A stretch of 64,000 bases of DNA from AC-32 sp963736055 (GCA_963736055.1 CAVTNM010000008.1:434001-498000), one strand, 5' to 3'. Counted from the stretch's first letter, positions 10,701-19,128 are shown. The notes: generated from the sequence alone by a model not told the origin. Program-made: numbers and translations.

Positions 10701-11051
10701 GTCACGGATCGCGAGCGCAGCCCGCACGGCTCGTTCGGGATCGTCCTCGTGTGCGGTCGGCGCTCCGAACAGCGCCATCACGGCGTCGCCGATGAACTTC
10801 TCCACGGTTCCGCCGAAGCGCTCGAGCTCGGACCGAAGATGGGCGTGGTACGGCGCAAGCAGCGCCCGCACGTCCTCCGGGTCGAGCTTTTCGGACCGGG
10901 CCGTGAAGCCGACCAGGTCGGCGAAGAGGACGGTGACGACCTTCCGTTCCTCCCGGGGCGGCCTCGCCAGCGCCTCCCCCAGGGCAGCACCGCAGAAGGG
11001 GCAGAACGAAAACTCCCCCTCCAGCTCTCGGCCGCAACTCGGGCAGGTCAC
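7737..11051 (-). CDS. Adenylate cyclase / AAA-type ATPase / TPR regulator
   Basis: This 1104-residue multidomain signalling protein has a zinc ribbon (CPSCGREL ... CPFCGAAL) at residues 3-25. A class III cyclase domain follows (about 40-200) with all expected residues: LFADLVGFT, VEKFIGDAVMALF with the substrate Lys, and GDVVNTAARL. An AAA/STAND-type ATPase comes next, with P-loop GVPGIGKSR near residue 255 and the Walker B-like FEDLHWADADLL. The last 500 residues are helical TPR-like repeats. The family is common in Actinobacteria, usually as putative cAMP-linked transcriptional or stress regulators, but the ligand is unknown. No C-terminal DNA-binding domain is seen. A paralogue of the same architecture lies at 38729-41803. 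Confidence 0.9.
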   Translation of the reverse strand: MTCPSCGRELEGEFSFCPFCGAALGEALARPPREERKVVTVLFADLVGFTARSEKLDPEDVRALLAPYHAHLRSELERFGGTVEKFIGDAVMALFGAPTAHEDDPERAVRAALAIRDWAREQAEELQVRVAVNTGEALIALDARPSEGEGMAAGDVVNTAARLQTAAPLNGILVGEQTYRATSEAFDYGEAEPVVGKGKAEPITVWEALEARSRFGVDVSRRADTPLVGRGRELELLVSTLARVRESRSPQLVTLIGVPGIGKSRLVLELLRTVEEDPEFVTWRQGRSLPYGEGVTFWALAEIVKAEAGILENDAPEQAEEKLARAIGRLSSDATERQWLERHLRPLAGLADEEPTGAAEAFGAWRRFLEALAEERPLVLVFEDLHWADADLLEFVDQLVERVSGVPLLVLGTARPELLQKRPGWGGGKPNALSISLSPLGDEETARLVQALLERPLLDAQTQEALLARAEGNPLYAEQYARILLEGGDVTELPETVQGIIAARLDSLSEDEKQLLQDAAVVGKVFWLGAVEAVGSPSRVQAEELLFGLERKEFVRRSRASSVAGESEYAFRHLLIRDIAYSQIPRATRSLKHQNAAAWIESLGRPEDQAEMLAHHYLEALELAEVAGLDAESLGDSARLALRDAGDRAASLYALEAAERLYDAALRLWPENDPDRAQLLFRRAAPIRSLDGGDPERLAEALEALLAVGDRAKAAEAEMLLSMSFWMAGKRELGEQHNERSAKLLVDTPPSRSRAWVLTRMASRASITGDNRAAMELVSQGRALAEELDWEEGLSDALSLLGLVRIYLGDRGGLEDLERGVEIGRSTGAYGSLLRAYNGLAVAHQTLGSLDAGYEARREGARLAEQVASPGQVRWFKGVLSDHHYRRGEWDVALRMADEFLGLVESGSPHYNAFQDWAIRSLIRLARGDSAGAARDAESSLEHGRTVADPQAVYFVLPACAYVFAYTGERERAVPLVRELIDALSRGVDVQFAVINLPVCAAVARRLGVLDELVGALAGYLETPWTDAVRAYGAGDFAGAAEILRRIGTKPDEAEARLRAAEQLVAEGRRAEADEQLQQALDFYRSVGATRYVAECELLLPASA

Positions 11052-11089
11052 GCGCCGAGTCTAGGGAGAGGGCAAGGCAGCCAGGCCGA

Positions 11090-11332
11090 CTAGGGCTCGA
11101 TCCCGGCCTGCCGGCGGTTCTTCCTCCAACGCAGGAAGTCATCCACGTCGCCGTCGGCATGCGACAGGTAGGTCACGGTCTCGCGCGCGTGGTCGCCCGG
11201 AATGCGGAGGGCGACAAACGCGCAACGAAGCCAGCCGCGCGCAGTGCGAAAGCGGTGGCCGCCGGGTGCGCCGCGAACCAACACGTAGACCGCGGTCAAG
11301 ACAAATGTGAGGCAGGCCTCGATCCGTCCCAT
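11090..11332 (-). CDS. Possible small protein, unsupported by family
   Basis: This is an 80-codon open frame with a hydrophobic N-terminus (CLTFVLTAVYVLVRG) and a charged tail (DVDDFLRWRKNRRQAGIEP). The ATG has no ribosome site and I recognise no family. It is listed because it fills a gap and its C-terminal half looks protein-like; it may not be real. Confidence 0.3.
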   Translation of the reverse strand: MGRIEACLTFVLTAVYVLVRGAPGGHRFRTARGWLRCAFVALRIPGDHARETVTYLSHADGDVDDFLRWRKNRRQAGIEP

Positions 11333-11467
11333 GGGTCAGAGACACATGGTTGTCGCCGCCGGCCAGGACGCAAGCCCCGAGGGATCCACGGTTCCCCCGT
11401 CTGAGCACGGTGAAATCGTGTTTAACTCTCGACCCCCTCCCCTAGATAGGGATGCTTAGGGGCTTCA

Positions 11468-11495
11468 GGGAGAGCCGCCTTCGGGCGGCTCTCCC
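11468..11495. terminator. 12-bp hairpin with TTCG tetraloop
   Basis: The arms GGGAGAGCCGCC and GGCGGCTCTCCC pair perfectly around a TTCG loop, a very stable structure. It lies in a 220-base gap between a doubtful minus-strand frame and the small membrane protein at 11551. The flanking sequence lacks a long T-run. It may end an unannotated transcript or insulate the region. Confidence 0.5.
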
Positions 11496-11550
11496 CATTT
11501 GAGGGCCGAGGCCGGCGGAATAAGCATCCAACTCGGCTGAGTCGGCGACA

Positions 11551-11730
11551 ATGGTCGGTATGGCCACGCAACACACACGGGGAACGTGGTTCTTCGTAAT
11601 CGTCGGTGCGGCGATCGGGCTGGTGCTCGGCGTTCTTGTCAGCGTGGCCAGCGACATTCCTCTTGCACCCGAGGGCGGGTTGGTACTCGGTGCGCTCGTC
11701 GGGTGGCTGTTGCGCCGGGTCAGAACCTAG
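11551..11730 (+). CDS. Small two-helix membrane protein
   Basis: This 59-residue frame (or 56 from the second ATG at 11560) contains two hydrophobic helices, TWFFVIVGAAIGLVLGVLVS and GGLVLGALVGWLL, separated by a short polar turn, with a basic end RRVRT. It resembles the many short uncharacterised membrane proteins of Actinobacteria. There is no strong ribosome site. Its neighbours are the decayed stress-protein remnant just downstream on the other strand and the hairpin upstream. Confidence 0.5.
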   Translation: MVGMATQHTRGTWFFVIVGAAIGLVLGVLVSVASDIPLAPEGGLVLGALVGWLLRRVRT

Positions 11731-11732
11731 CC

Positions 11733-11900
11733 CTAAGCCTCACCGCGCTTCTCGGCGAAGGCAGTCGAAGCACGCGGCGTCACGCTGTGCTCCTCGAGGT
11801 CGGCCTCGTCCGCGTGCACGATCAACACCGCCGCCGGGCTCTGGTTGAGCACTCCGTGGCTGACGCTGCCGGGAGGCAGTGCTCGACTCGAGGGCTGCGC
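11733..11900 (-). pseudogene. Universal stress protein (UspA-like) C-terminal remnant
   Basis: The minus strand encodes PGSVSHGVLNQSPAAVLIVH, which matches the universal-stress-protein C-terminus, where G-S-V-S-x-x-V-L-x-x-x-x-x-x-V-L-I-V forms the last nucleotide-binding turn and strand. It continues for about 28 residues to TAG at 11733-11735. Upstream the frame degenerates and no start or N-terminal ATP-binding motif can be found. It abuts the decayed permease remnant on the opposite strand, so this stretch appears to be collecting dead genes. Confidence 0.6.
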
Positions 11901-11939
11901 GAACCTTCGGCGTCGGCGTAGGGCGACACGGTCGCGCTT

Positions 11940-13772
11940 CCGCGTCTCCGGTCACCCGGTGCGAGCTGCGAGTTGTCGGCGTCGCGGCAGCGACGGACCC
12001 GGTGAATCACCCGGGCGGGGTCGTCCATCTGACCCCAGCCTTCTACCGGGCCTTCCCGTGGTCTGACTTCGACTGCATCCTCGACGCTCGACTCAGAGCG
12101 GGGGCCGGCCGATCTGCCCGCGTTCCGGCGGGGGATCGAACAGAACAGCACGGGCGGCGCGACGGTGGACCAGCGCGACGTGTCGCGCGCAGATCCAAGG
12201 CTCGATCCACAACCTGGCGCAGGCGCTGTGGCTCGGCGCGGCGCTCGGCGCGTTTCTGAGCGTGCTCCTCCTTGCCCAGTCACTCGCGCGTCTGGCCGGC
12301 TCTACCGCGCTTCGGTTCCCCACGCTCCGCGCGGTCGGCATGACCGGGCGGCAGCTCGTCGCGCTCGGAATCGCCGAGCGAGGACGATCGCGCTGGGGGC
12401 GGCGGCGCTGGCCGTCGGCAACGAGCGCCGCGCTCTCCCCGCTCACGCCGATCGGCTACGCGCGCGAGCTCGAGCCGCACCCGGCTTTGCCGTCGACCCG
12501 CTTGCCGTCGGCCTGGGCGGCGCTGCCGTCCTCGCCGCCGTGTTGCTCGTCGGCTCGCTCGTCGCCTGGCGAGCGGCGCGACCCAGCCAGCCGGGACTCG
12601 CAGAGGACGGGCCGCGTCCGGGCGGCCGACGCGCTCGCCGGCGAGGCGCTGCCCGCGCCGGTGGTGACCGGAGTGCGTCTCGCGCTCGCCAGAGGGGCGA
12701 TCTTCGAGAGGCGTGCCGGTGGGCTCTGCGCTCGTCGGCGCCATCCTCGCTGTCGTCGTTGTCGGCGCCGCGCTCACGTTCTCGGCGAGCCTCCGCCGCC
12801 TGTTCTCGACGCCACGGCTCTTCGGGCAGAACTCGGACTACCGGAGCGAGTGGGCCGGCGAGCGACCCGACGCTGTGGCGACGATCGAGCGGGACCCGTC
12901 GATCAGCGCCGTCGCGTTCGGCGATCGACAAGAGCTTCGTTTCGGTGGAGACGGCGGCAGGTGGGCGTGCGGGCGATGCGCGACGTCAAGGGGTCTCTGC
13001 CTCCGACGGTGATCGAGGGCGCGCCGAGGAGCGATGACGAGATCCTCCTCGGGACGAAGACGCTGCGCGCGCTCGGACTCCGGATCGGAGACACGGTCGA
13101 GGTGCGAGGCGCCGCCAGGGGAACGCATGCGGATCGTCGGTCGCGGCGTGCTCCCGACCGGCTACGCGCTCCACGACGACCTCGGCGAGGGTGCCGGACG
13201 ATGACGTGGTCGGGCGCTGTCCGGATCGGAGCGTCGACCATGCGTGCTACGATGCCCTCCAGGCGCGGATCGCCCCAGGGGCGGACCGGGCGAGAACGCT
13301 CGCGAAGCTGCAGCGGCTCCTCGTCGCTCCAGCGCCCGGGCTTCCGGCTCCCGTTGCCGACTTCGGTGGGGTCAGCGAGCTGCCGGCGGTGATCTCGGCG
13401 CTGCTGGTCGCGGTCGCGATCGGAGCGCTCGCGCAGACGCTCGTCTTCGCCGTCCGCCGCCGCAGCGGCGCGACCTGGCGATCCTGAAGACGCTCGGCTT
13501 CGACCGGCGTCAGGTGCGCGCCACGTCGCCTGGCAGGCGACGACGTGCGCGGCGGTGAGGTTGGTCGTGGGCTGCCGCTCGGTGACGTGCTCGGGCGCTG
13601 GGCCTGGAACCTGTTCGCCGAGCAGCTCGGAGTCGTTCCCGAGGCCGTGACGCCGGTGCCGTTGCTCCTGCTGATCGTGCCGGGCGCGATCGCGCTCGCC
13701 AACCTGGTCGCGATCGTCCCCGGACGCATTGCGGCCAGGACGCGTCCGGCGCTCGTGCTCAGGGCGGAGTGA
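11940..13772 (+). pseudogene. Decayed FtsX/MacB-type ABC transporter permease
   Basis: Recognisable permease segments occur in order but in changing frames: VVHLTPAFYRAF (about 12020), SIHNLAQALWLGAALGAFLS (12196), FPTLRAVGMTGRQLVALGIA (12316), FAVDPLAVGLGGAAVLAAVL (12485), VVGAALTFSASLRRLF (12765), LGTKTLRALGLRIGDTVEV (13050), LPAVISALLVAVAIGALAQT (13380), LAILKTLGFDRRQVRA (13480) and LIVPGAIALANLVAIVPGRI (13675), ending at TGA 13770-13772. At least seven frame changes in 1.8 kb, plus a missing N-terminal half and no partner ATPase, point to a true pseudogene rather than isolated read errors. Confidence 0.75.
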
Positions 13773-13981
13773 GATGGCGACCCCGCCGCGGTCATTCGCC
13801 CTCCTCACGATCTTGTCCGAGCGAATCTCCCGCCCCGCCGATGCAGGCACCCTTCGGCTGCCCGGCTACGCCGCGACCGCGTCGCCGGCGAGCGCTCGGC
13901 GGTCACCGGTGCGTCAACTTGACACTTGGCACACCGCCCGTTCGCGAAGGGCTCGGGTCGCGGAACCCGCATGAATACTGA

Positions 13982-14054
13982 AGCCGACGCCCGGACTCGA
14001 ACCGGGGACCCCTTCATTACGAGTGAAGTGCTCTACCAACTGAGCTACGTCGGC
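13982..14054 (-). tRNA. tRNA-Thr (anticodon CGT)
   Basis: On the minus strand the acceptor arms GCCGACG and CGTCGGC pair fully. The D arm is GCTCAGTTGGTAGAGC, the anticodon stem CTTCA/TGAAG encloses loop CTCGTAA with anticodon CGT, and the T arm is CCGGTTCGAGTCCGG. The discriminator is T and no CCA is encoded. It is a complete canonical cloverleaf. Confidence 0.96.
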
Positions 14055-14183
14055 GAGAGGCCTACTGTAGCCGCTTCTAGGTCGTCCGATCTGCGCCCGA
14101 GGAGTCGATGAAGCACCATTGACGCACGCGCCTGACGGATCGCGGAATCGGCGTCCGTGCGCCTCGCGCCTACAAGGTCATGG

Positions 14184-14435
14184 TCAGGCGGCGAGCGCAC
14201 CGCCGAAGGCGCTCGGGTCGACCAGGTTGCTACGTGCTGCGTATGCGAAGGGGTGGTTGAAGGCGTCTAGCGCATCGCGCCGGTCGACCTCGAACTCGAA
14301 GCCGTCGTTCATGCGCTCGTCGAAGACGCGGACGGTGACGCGGCTGCTGAGCTGGTTCCAGAACAGGTAGACATGGATCCCGTCGCTTGTGCGGTGCGCC
14401 AGCTCTGATTTCTGGGTGATCGTCCCAATTGTCAT
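14184..14435 (-). CDS. Small conserved-looking protein of unknown function
   Basis: The 83-residue protein starts MTIGTITQKSELAHR and contains strand-rich sequence with HVYLFWNQLSSRVTVRVFDE and EFEVDRRDALDAFNHPFAYA. AAAGGAGGAG lies six bases before the ATG, a near-perfect ribosome site, which supports translation. No signal peptide or membrane helix is present. I do not recognise the family; the charged amphipathic strands suggest a small soluble domain. Confidence 0.65.
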   Translation of the reverse strand: MTIGTITQKSELAHRTSDGIHVYLFWNQLSSRVTVRVFDERMNDGFEFEVDRRDALDAFNHPFAYAARSNLVDPSAFGGALAA

Positions 14436-14530
14436 CGTTCTCCTCCTTTGACTCGACGAGAGGTGAAGAGCCATCGCCAAATACGACGAACGGCCACACC
14501 AGCAAGGGACAGCTCCGATCGGCAGACGTG

Positions 14531-14556
14531 AAGGGCCGCCCTCGAGGGCGGCCCTT
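14531..14556 (-). terminator. Perfect palindromic hairpin after the MFS gene
   Basis: AAGGGCCGCCCTC and its exact complement form a 13-bp inverted repeat with no spacer. It is 43 bases beyond the stop of the minus-strand MFS gene, where a transcription terminator is expected. No T-tract follows, as is usual in very GC-rich Actinobacteria. Confidence 0.6.
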
Positions 14557-14598
14557 CCAGCGATTGCGTGTTTCGCACGCGCGCGGCTCCCTAGGTGC

Positions 14599-16098
14599 CT
14601 ATGCCGCCAGATCGAGCGCCGGCCCTTCCTCGACGACCGCGGTGGTCTCACGGCTGTTCGGCGTCAGGAGCGCGACGACGGTTGCCGCGAGGACGATGAA
14701 CGCCCCGACCAGGAGTGAGCGCTGGTAGCCGTGGGTCGCGGCCTGAGCGAGGCCGTCGCCGGCGCTCAAGACAGACTTCGTCTGAGCGGTGGCGACCGCC
14801 GAGAGGATCGCCAGCCCGAGCGCGGCCCCCAGCTGCTGGCCGGTGTTGAGCAGCCCCGCTGCGAGACCGGCCTTGTCCTGGTCTACTCCGGCGTTGGCCG
14901 CTGTGGTCAAGCCGGTGAAGACGCCGCCCATCCCGATCGAGACGGTCAGCAGGCCGGGCAGGATGTCCGATAGGTACGAGCCGTCGACCGGGATCCGCGA
15001 CAGCCAGTAGAGGCCACCGGCTGAGATCACGGTGCCGACGACGACGACCGGCTTGGTGCCGATGCGCGCGAACAGCTGCGAGCAGATGCTCGCCGCGATG
15101 ATGAACCCACCCGTCAGCGGCAGGTAGGCGAGGCCGGTCTGAATCGGCGAATAGCCGAGCACCGTCTGCATGTAGAGCGTGAGGAAGAAGAACATCGGCA
15201 GGAAGCCAGCCAGGGCGACCAGCTGGGTGGCGTCGGCGGCGGCGACTCCCTTGACCTTCAGGATCGAGAGCGGGACGAGCGGGTTGCGCACGCGCAGCTC
15301 GTTGACGACGAACGCGGTCAGGATCACGGCCGCGCCGGCGAGCCCGGCGACCGTGCGCCCCGCGCCCCAGCCGACGTCCGGTGCCTTCACCAGCGTGTAG
15401 ACGAGCAGCAGCGTGCCGCCGGTCACCAGGAAGGCACCGAGGGCATCGAAGTTCGTCAGCCGGCCGGCGCGTACGCGCTCGCGGCTGAGCAGGGCAAAGG
15501 CGCCCAGGAGCGCGACCGCGCTGAAGGGGACATTGATGAACAGCACCCAGCGCCAGCCAGGTCCCTCGGTGAGCAGGCCGCCGAAGAGGACACCGGCGGC
15601 GCCGCCGATCCCCGAGACGGCCGCCCACACGCCCAGAGCGGTGTTGCGGTCACGCGTGCTGCGAAACGTGCTGGTCAGCGTGGAGAGGGCCGCCGGGGAC
15701 ATCATGGCTGCCCCGACTCCCTGGGCAAAGCGGGCGCCGACGAGCAGTGAGCTTGTGTGGGCGAGACCGCCGAGCAGCGACGAGCCGGCGAAGACGATCA
15801 GCCCGCTGACCAGAACGCTGCGGCGGCCCAGCAGATCGGCCATGCGGCCTCCAAGGAGCAAGAAGCCGCCGTAGGTGAGGATGTAGCCGTTGACGACCCA
15901 CTGCAGGCTCTGCTGAGTGAAGCCGAGATCGCTCTTGATCGAGGGCAGCGCGATGTTCAGGATCGAGGCGTCGAGGATGTCCATGAACTGGACGACGCTG
16001 AGCAGGAGCAGGATCGCGACACCGCGTCGCGACGAGAGCGCCGACGCCTCAGGCGCCTCGTCGGGGGGCTGCGTTACCGGGTAGGGCTGTGCGCTCAT
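14599..16098 (-). CDS. MFS transporter, DHA2 (14-helix, EmrB/QacA-like) drug exporter
   Basis: This 499-residue integral membrane protein has about 14 hydrophobic helices. Motifs typical of the DHA2 family are visible: SIKSDLGFTQQSLQWVVNGY in helix 2, the motif-A-like GGRMADLLGRRSVLVSG, and motif C in helix 5 (GVLFGGLLTEGPGWRWVLFI). It probably exports hydrophobic compounds by proton antiport; the substrate is not predictable. It follows the ECF sigma/YciI pair with an 84-base gap on the same strand and could be under that sigma factor's control. Only a weak ribosome site (GTGAGG) is seen. Confidence 0.9.
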   Translation of the reverse strand: MSAQPYPVTQPPDEAPEASALSSRRGVAILLLLSVVQFMDILDASILNIALPSIKSDLGFTQQSLQWVVNGYILTYGGFLLLGGRMADLLGRRSVLVSGLIVFAGSSLLGGLAHTSSLLVGARFAQGVGAAMMSPAALSTLTSTFRSTRDRNTALGVWAAVSGIGGAAGVLFGGLLTEGPGWRWVLFINVPFSAVALLGAFALLSRERVRAGRLTNFDALGAFLVTGGTLLLVYTLVKAPDVGWGAGRTVAGLAGAAVILTAFVVNELRVRNPLVPLSILKVKGVAAADATQLVALAGFLPMFFFLTLYMQTVLGYSPIQTGLAYLPLTGGFIIAASICSQLFARIGTKPVVVVGTVISAGGLYWLSRIPVDGSYLSDILPGLLTVSIGMGGVFTGLTTAANAGVDQDKAGLAAGLLNTGQQLGAALGLAILSAVATAQTKSVLSAGDGLAQAATHGYQRSLLVGAFIVLAATVVALLTPNSRETTAVVEEGPALDLAA

Positions 16099-16182
16099 GA
16101 GCGAGCCTCACTTTCGTGATGAGAATCGGGTTGCCATCTCGTTCACCTCATCGACGAACGGCAGCGGCCGGAGGGGACAGCT

Positions 16183-17364
16183 CTAGGACGAAGCCCGGGT
16201 GGTGCCGCTGATCTCTTCGATCCGACGCTGGAGAAAGCGCCGCTCGGGCTCGGTCCTGGCGAGCACGAGCGCGCGCTCGAAGGCCGCGCGTGCCCCGTGT
16301 GCACGGCCGAGCCGGCGTAGGAGCTCTGCACGCGTCGAGTGAAAGTACTGGTAGTCCTCGAGATCGAGCCCATCGACGATCGCGAGCCCCGCCTCGGGGC
16401 CGTCGACTTCGGCGACGGCGATGGCGCGGTTCAGCTCGACCACGGGCGAGCCGGTCAGCCGAACTAGCTCCGCGTACAAGGCCGCGATCTCCGGCCAGTC
16501 CTGCGGCTCGTCCGCGTGCAGCGACGCGATCGCGGCCTGGACGACGTAGGGGCCGCGCCCTCCCAGCGCGAGCGCCCGGTCGAGCAGCTCACGCCCTCTG
16601 GCGATCTGCGACTCGTCCCACCGGGCGCGGTCCTGGTCGACGAGCAGGACGAGCTCCTCATGCTCGAAACGGGCCTCGCGTCGCGCGTCGTTGAGGAGCA
16701 ACAGTGCGAGGAGGCCCTGCACCTCGGGCTCATCGGGCATCAAGCGGGCGAGTGCGTCGCCCAGCCGGATCGCCTCCGCCGCGAGGTCGACCCGTCCGCC
16801 GTAGCCCTCGTTGAAGATCAAGTAGACAACCGCCAGCACCGCAGCCAGGCGGTCGGGCAATAGGTGATCGGGCGGGACACTGAACGGGATGCCGGCGTCC
16901 TTGATCTTGTGCTTCGCTCGGGTCAGCCGGCGCTTCATCGTCTCCGGCTCGACGAGGAAGGCGCGGGCGATCTCCTCCGTCGTCAGTCCGCCGAGCGCGC
17001 GGAGCGTGAGGGCCACCTGCGCCTCGAGCGCGAGCGCGGGATGGCAGCACATGAAGATCAGCTCGAGCCGCTCATCGGGAAAGTCCATTTCGTCCACCTC
17101 GCGCTCCTCCGTCTCCGGCAGTTCGAGCAGCCTCGTCTTCTCGGCGAGCGTGCGATCGCGGCGGATGCGGTCCACCGCCCGGCGCCGGGCGGTCGTCGTC
17201 AGCCAGGCGCCGGGGTTGTCCGGGGTGCCGTCGCGCGGCCAGCGCTCCGCCGCGATCGCGAATGCCTCCTGCGTTGCCTCCTCGGCGAGATCGAAGTCCC
17301 CGAAGTCGCCGACGAGGGTCGCCAGGACGCGGCCCCACTCGTCGCGGAAGACCTGGTCGATCAG
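16183..17364 (-). CDS. ECF sigma factor with C-terminal TPR/DUF6596 region (ECF42-like)
   Basis: About 393 residues. Region 2 is LIDQVFRDEWGRVLATLVGD followed by FDLAEEATQEAFAIAAERWP. Region 4 contains ARAFLVEPETMKRRLTRAKH. About 200 extra residues after region 4 are helical and TPR-like (EGYGGRVDLAAEAIRLGDAL, SPVVELNRAIAVAEVDGPEA), as in the ECF42 group. No ATG or GTG starts the frame; the best start is the CTG at 17364-17362, which overlaps the stop of the upstream YciI gene, so translation is probably coupled. In this group the sigma factor is typically encoded beside a YciI/DGPF protein, exactly as here. Confidence 0.88.
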   Translation of the reverse strand: MIDQVFRDEWGRVLATLVGDFGDFDLAEEATQEAFAIAAERWPRDGTPDNPGAWLTTTARRRAVDRIRRDRTLAEKTRLLELPETEEREVDEMDFPDERLELIFMCCHPALALEAQVALTLRALGGLTTEEIARAFLVEPETMKRRLTRAKHKIKDAGIPFSVPPDHLLPDRLAAVLAVVYLIFNEGYGGRVDLAAEAIRLGDALARLMPDEPEVQGLLALLLLNDARREARFEHEELVLLVDQDRARWDESQIARGRELLDRALALGGRGPYVVQAAIASLHADEPQDWPEIAALYAELVRLTGSPVVELNRAIAVAEVDGPEAGLAIVDGLDLEDYQYFHSTRAELLRRLGRAHGARAAFERALVLARTEPERRFLQRRIEEISGTTRASS

Positions 17365-17711
17365 CGGGCTAGCGCTCCGCGCTCCACGATCGGACGCACC
17401 TCGACGGCGCCGCCCATGCGGGCGGCCGGGATGCGCGCGGCGAGTGCGGTGGCGACGTCGAGATTGTCGGCCTCGAGCAGCCAGAGGCCGCCGAGGTATT
17501 CCTTGGCGTCGACGAACGGGCCGTCGGTCAGGAGCGCCTCGCCGTTCTCGACGCGCACCGTCGTCGCCGACCCCGGCAGCTGTAGCTGCTGGCCGTCGAT
17601 GACGCCGGGCGACTGAAAGATCTCCTGGTACTCGTCGATCAACGCCTCGAGCTGTCCCTCTGGCAGGTCACGGGCGTCCGGCGCGTTGTAGATGAGGAGC
17701 GCGTACTTCAT
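17361..17711 (-). CDS. YciI-like (DGPF-domain) protein
   Basis: The 116-residue ferredoxin-fold protein has the family signature: MKYALLIYNAP at the N-terminus, LLTDGPFVDAKEYLGGLWLL in the centre, and the late strand GAVEVRPI. AAGGAGGG precedes the ATG at a good distance. It lies directly upstream of, and overlapping, the ECF42-like sigma gene, the conserved arrangement in which the small protein is thought to modulate or report to the sigma factor. The biochemical activity is not established. Confidence 0.88.
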   Translation of the reverse strand: MKYALLIYNAPDARDLPEGQLEALIDEYQEIFQSPGVIDGQQLQLPGSATTVRVENGEALLTDGPFVDAKEYLGGLWLLEADNLDVATALAARIPAARMGGAVEVRPIVERGALAR

Positions 17712-17833
17712 GATTCCCTCCTTGGGAGTATGGGTTCGTCTCTACGACGAACGGGCCGGCTCTGAGGGGACAACGACTCGGAGCAGCGACGACCACCTTC
17801 CCGCGTCCGCTGAAGACCTGCCCTCGGGTCGAG

Positions 17834-18382
17834 TCACCTCGACGCGGCCGCCTCCAGGGTGCCGAGCAATGTGTCGAGGTCGTAGGAGTCGTCGTACCTT
17901 GCCTCGTCGACATAGAACGTCGGCGTGCCGTTCACGCCGCTGCGGACGCCACTCATGAAGTCCTCCTGGACACGCGCAGCGTGGACGTGCTCCGCCAGCT
18001 CGCGGTCGAACACATCGAGATCGAGGCCGACTTGCTGCGCGTAGGTGCGGAGATCCTCGTCGCGGAGGCGCTTCTGGTTTTCGTAGAGAACGTCGTGCAT
18101 CTGCCAGAAGCTGCCTTGAGCGGCGGCCGCCTCCGCGGCCTCCGCAGCTCGTTCGGCGTGCGGGTGCGAGGTCGTGATCGGGAAGTTGCGAAAGACGAAC
18201 CGAAGACGCGCGCCGAGCCGGTCCTGAACCTCCTTCACGATCGGATAGGCAGCACCGCAGTACGGACACTCGTAGTCGCCGTACTCGAGGAGCGTCACCG
18301 GTGCGTCGGCCGGTCCCTGGATGTGGTCGCGGTCCTCCGTAACCGGCGTGGTCAGGACGGCCGACCACTGGGTAGTGCTCAC
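17834..18382 (-). CDS. DsbA-family thioredoxin-fold oxidoreductase
   Basis: This 182-residue protein has the DsbA-like active site YECPYCGAAYP near residue 40, the cis-Pro loop GVNGTPTFYVDEARYDDSYD near residue 155, and a helical insert between them. No signal peptide is visible, so it may be cytoplasmic, as in the DSBA/FrnE-like clade. The GTG at 18382 overlaps the stop of the preceding peroxiredoxin gene by four bases and is preceded by AAGGAGG. The pair suggests thiol-peroxide defence, with this protein possibly as reductant or repair factor; that is inference. Confidence 0.88.
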   Translation of the reverse strand: MSTTQWSAVLTTPVTEDRDHIQGPADAPVTLLEYGDYECPYCGAAYPIVKEVQDRLGARLRFVFRNFPITTSHPHAERAAEAAEAAAAQGSFWQMHDVLYENQKRLRDEDLRTYAQQVGLDLDVFDRELAEHVHAARVQEDFMSGVRSGVNGTPTFYVDEARYDDSYDLDTLLGTLEAAASR

Positions 18383-18871
18383 GAAGCGTCCTCCTTCGGC
18401 AGGTCGTCGAGGGCGCGCAGGATCCCGTCGGCGCCCGGATTGATCCCGACCGGAGAGACGAAGCTCCACCGCACGACGCCGTCGCCGTCGATGACGTACA
18501 GGGCCCGCTCGCTCGTTCCGTCCTGCGCACGGTAGACGCCGTACGCTCTTGCCACTTCACCCTTGGGCTCGAAGTCCGCAAGCAGGGGGAACGTCAGGTT
18601 TCGGTCCTTTGCAAACGCGAGATGGGACCACACCCCGTCTACGGAGATGCCGACGAGCTCGGCGTCGAGCTTCCGAAACTCCGGGCAGCAACTGCTGGTA
18701 CAGCGCCAGCTGGTCGGAGCAGACCGGGCTCCAGTCCTCCGGGTAGAAGACGAGGATCGCGGAACGACCTCGAAGATCGCCCAGCGAAAAGGTCTGATCA
18801 GGCGCGGACAGAAGCTCGAAGTCCGGTGCCTTCGTACCGGGTGCCAAAGGCGCCTGCGGCTCGTTCATCAC
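18379..18871 (-). CDS. Peroxiredoxin (AhpC/TSA, BCP-like), one frameshift
   Basis: The N-terminal part has KAPDFELLSAPDQTFSLGDL and the active site FYPEDWSPVCSDQLALYQQL with the peroxidatic Cys. At about 18687 an extra G breaks the frame; removing it gives the expected continuation LPEFRKLDAELVGISVDGVW, then FPLLADFEPKGEVARAYGVY and RALYVIDGDGVVRWSFVSP, ending at TGA 18379. The intact protein would have about 163 residues. It reduces hydroperoxides using a thioredoxin-like partner. The upstream 74-residue protein and the downstream DsbA homologue lie on the same strand. Confidence 0.85.
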
Positions 18872-18903
18872 CGCGACTCTAATCGCCGAAGTCTCTGCCG
18901 GCG

Positions 18904-19128
18904 TCAGCTCTCTTCGTGGCGCGGGCGGGTCGCGAGCTCGCCCTCGTCGCCCTCGAGCGATTTCGGGTCGACCTCCCAGTCGAGACCATCGTGCGGGCGC
19001 CTCGCGAGGACGCGCCCTCCGGCATCGAGTTCCACGATCTCTCCCCGCACCGCGACGTTCTCGTCCTCGGTGCGGTTCCCGTCGGCGTCGTAGAGGTAGG
19101 TCTCTATCCGATTAGGCTCGCCGCTCAT
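18904..19128 (-). CDS. Small acidic protein of unknown function
   Basis: The 74-residue protein begins MSGEPNRIETYLYDADGNRT and is rich in Asp and Glu, with strand-like repeats (EIVELDAGGRVLARRP, DGLDWEVDPKSL). GGAGGT lies five bases before the ATG. It precedes the peroxiredoxin-DsbA pair on the same strand and may be part of that operon. No family is recognised. Confidence 0.6.
   Translation of the reverse strand: MSGEPNRIETYLYDADGNRTEDENVAVRGEIVELDAGGRVLARRPHDGLDWEVDPKSLEGDEGELATRPRHEES

Noticed and set aside
13918..13950. TTGACA promoter near 13918
   Set aside because: The hexamer has no -10 at an acceptable distance on the plus strand and no gene follows it; the tRNA downstream is on the other strand.
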